A stretch of 64,000 bases of DNA from Promerops cafer. Its lineage: Eukaryota; Chordata; Aves; Passeriformes; Nectariniidae. The notes below the pieces were generated by a model. The model ran no database searches, was not told the DNA's origin, and saw nothing but the letters and a program-made list of their open reading frames with translations. Position 1 is the stretch's first letter, and each line of letters begins with the position of its first letter. The DNA lies in NCBI GenBank assembly GCA_013398275.1, contig VZSE01012305.1, positions 1 through 64,000 of the forward strand, read 5' to 3'. Positions 62,831 through 64,000 of the stretch are shown here, piece after piece. The translations under genes were made by a program, and so were the position numbers.

Positions 62831-64000
62831 GAATAATTTCTGTGTCAGGCTTTGCATATTTTCGAGTGAAAACTTTCATTTGCATCTGATTCCAATTTTT
62901 TCAGATACCTGCTTCAAATGATTTTGCTCACTCAGATGCAGCCAAGAACAAGCAAAATGGAAAGGCCACAAAGGCAATTTTTACTAATCTTTACTAAGCC
63001 TCAGTTAAAAAGAGACTCAGCAAGGACCAAGCCCTGTCTCATTTTCTAGGCATTTTACAATAACTGAACACAGGAGAAAAATGCAGATGTTACTCCAAAA
63101 ACACCTGGAATACAGAATGAGAACCCTTAATGCTCATAATCAAAAGACATCCACCATCAACAGAAATCAAACTGGTGGAAGAACCTCATATTTTAGGCAA
63201 AATTTGAATGCTCCAGAGACAAAACCCTACTGAGAACAAAGGAGGAATGATGAGGGTTCACAGCCAAACCACACAGTTTGCAGTCTATTTGCCAGATTCT
63301 TGGCCGAAAGATGACAGCCAAAGAAGGGACGAAACTCTGCACTGCCTCATTCCCAGGAGGTTTGTTCATCTCTCCTCAAGCCTCAGGGTAAAGGCCCGGT
63401 GATAACTAAGTGGCAAAGCTTTTCCCCAAGTACCTTTCATATGGCCTGAAAGAAGAGGCTAACAAACAGAGCTTGTGAATCTCAAGTGGCAAACCATCAG
63501 TGCTGGGTGCCAGCCCAGGAACACAGCTGCCTGAGTCACGGGTCAGTGTGGACAGAATCAGCTCCAGTCCGACCCAGGCAGGTCCAAAGCTGAGATACTG
63601 TCAGGATCTTGATGAGATCTGATGAGTCACCACTGGACACATGTTCTGCAAAATGTAGGTGTTGGGAGGATAGGGTTAAAACTGGAAGATTTGGTGAGGA
63701 CAGAATGGTTTTTGCTTGACGTGACCTTGCAGCTGGGAATGCTAGGAAAGTCCATGTGGGAAAACTCCATTTATTATGCCTAGTGTCATTCATCCTCTGC
63801 CTGCTTCGAGAAGTAGAACTCCTGTGTAGAGATAACAGTCTAACAGACATGCTTCAGCCTCCTGCTGGGAGAGAGAGATCATAAAAACACAGCCTTGTGA
63901 TAAACTGTGTGTGCACGAAGCCTTTTAGGATGAACTAAGCCTAACGCAGCCCGTGTCCCCCTGTGTCTCAGCTGCCCAGTGTTGTTAGTGAGGTAATGCA
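62830..64000. other. Right edge, no feature recognised
   Basis: Unique-looking sequence with short frames only. In human the next gene beyond MEMO1 is SRD5A2. I looked for its hydrophobic first exon here and did not find it. Confidence 0.5.

Noticed and set aside
1..64000. CRISPR arrays, operons, prophage, tRNA or rRNA genes, toxin or defence systems
   Set aside because: Nothing of the kind is visible. The spliced vertebrate genes and CR1 repeats identify the window as animal nuclear DNA, so prokaryotic feature types do not apply.
62830..64000. Possible SRD5A2 first exon at the right edge
   Set aside because: It is expected next by human synteny, but no hydrophobic steroid-reductase-like frame or CpG island is present before the window ends.

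Overview
This window is vertebrate nuclear DNA and most likely avian. Three genes are recognisable by translation and splice structure: the 5' end of SPAST on the minus strand at the left edge, all of DPY30 on the plus strand, and all but the first coding exon of MEMO1 on the plus strand. The SPAST-DPY30-MEMO1 order and orientations match human chromosome 2p22.3 as I know it. The bird call rests on compact introns, on CR1 LINE copies as the only obvious interspersed repeat family (with several very old copies), on one LTR-like piece resembling songbird ERV LTRs, and on the absence of mammalian SINEs. No tool was run, so species is not resolved.

Layout. Positions 1-138 hold SPAST codons 1-46 read leftward, in a CpG-rich promoter that continues to about 1030. 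The 3' end of a CR1 element (about 403-735) sits in that island. A 2 kb AT-rich spacer leads to the DPY30 CpG island (about 2700-3140). DPY30 coding exons lie at 3308-3343, 3428-3475, 4580-4722 and 8031-8103, encoding 99 aa, with a poly(A) signal at 8241. Positions 8270-14600 are intergenic, with an LTR-like segment and a CR1 scrap. The MEMO1 CpG island spans about 14700-15790 and is broken by a 309-base run of N (15149-15457). MEMO1 coding exons 2-9 run from 27325 to 42177 and give residues 21-297 of a 297-residue protein. The missing 61 coding bases of exon 1 are most likely inside the gap. The MEMO1 3' UTR has proximal (42587-42714) and distal (44268) poly(A) signals. From 44300 to 64000 I recognise no protein-coding gene. 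This tract holds an isolated CpG island near 47970, about five CR1 copies of different ages, and several GC-richer patches with open frames of unknown meaning.

How the genes relate. SPAST (microtubule-severing AAA ATPase) and DPY30 (shared core subunit of the MLL/SET1 H3K4 methyltransferases) are head-to-head with start codons about 3.2 kb apart, each with its own CpG island. DPY30 and MEMO1 are in tandem. They are unrelated housekeeping genes kept in conserved order, not an operon-like unit.

I found no convincing new multi-gene system. The best leads are two strong-context upstream ORFs in the SPAST leader (one ending across the main start codon), the CR1 insertion in the SPAST promoter, the gap that hides MEMO1 exon 1, and the orphan CpG island at 47.9-48.05 kb with a leftward splice donor.
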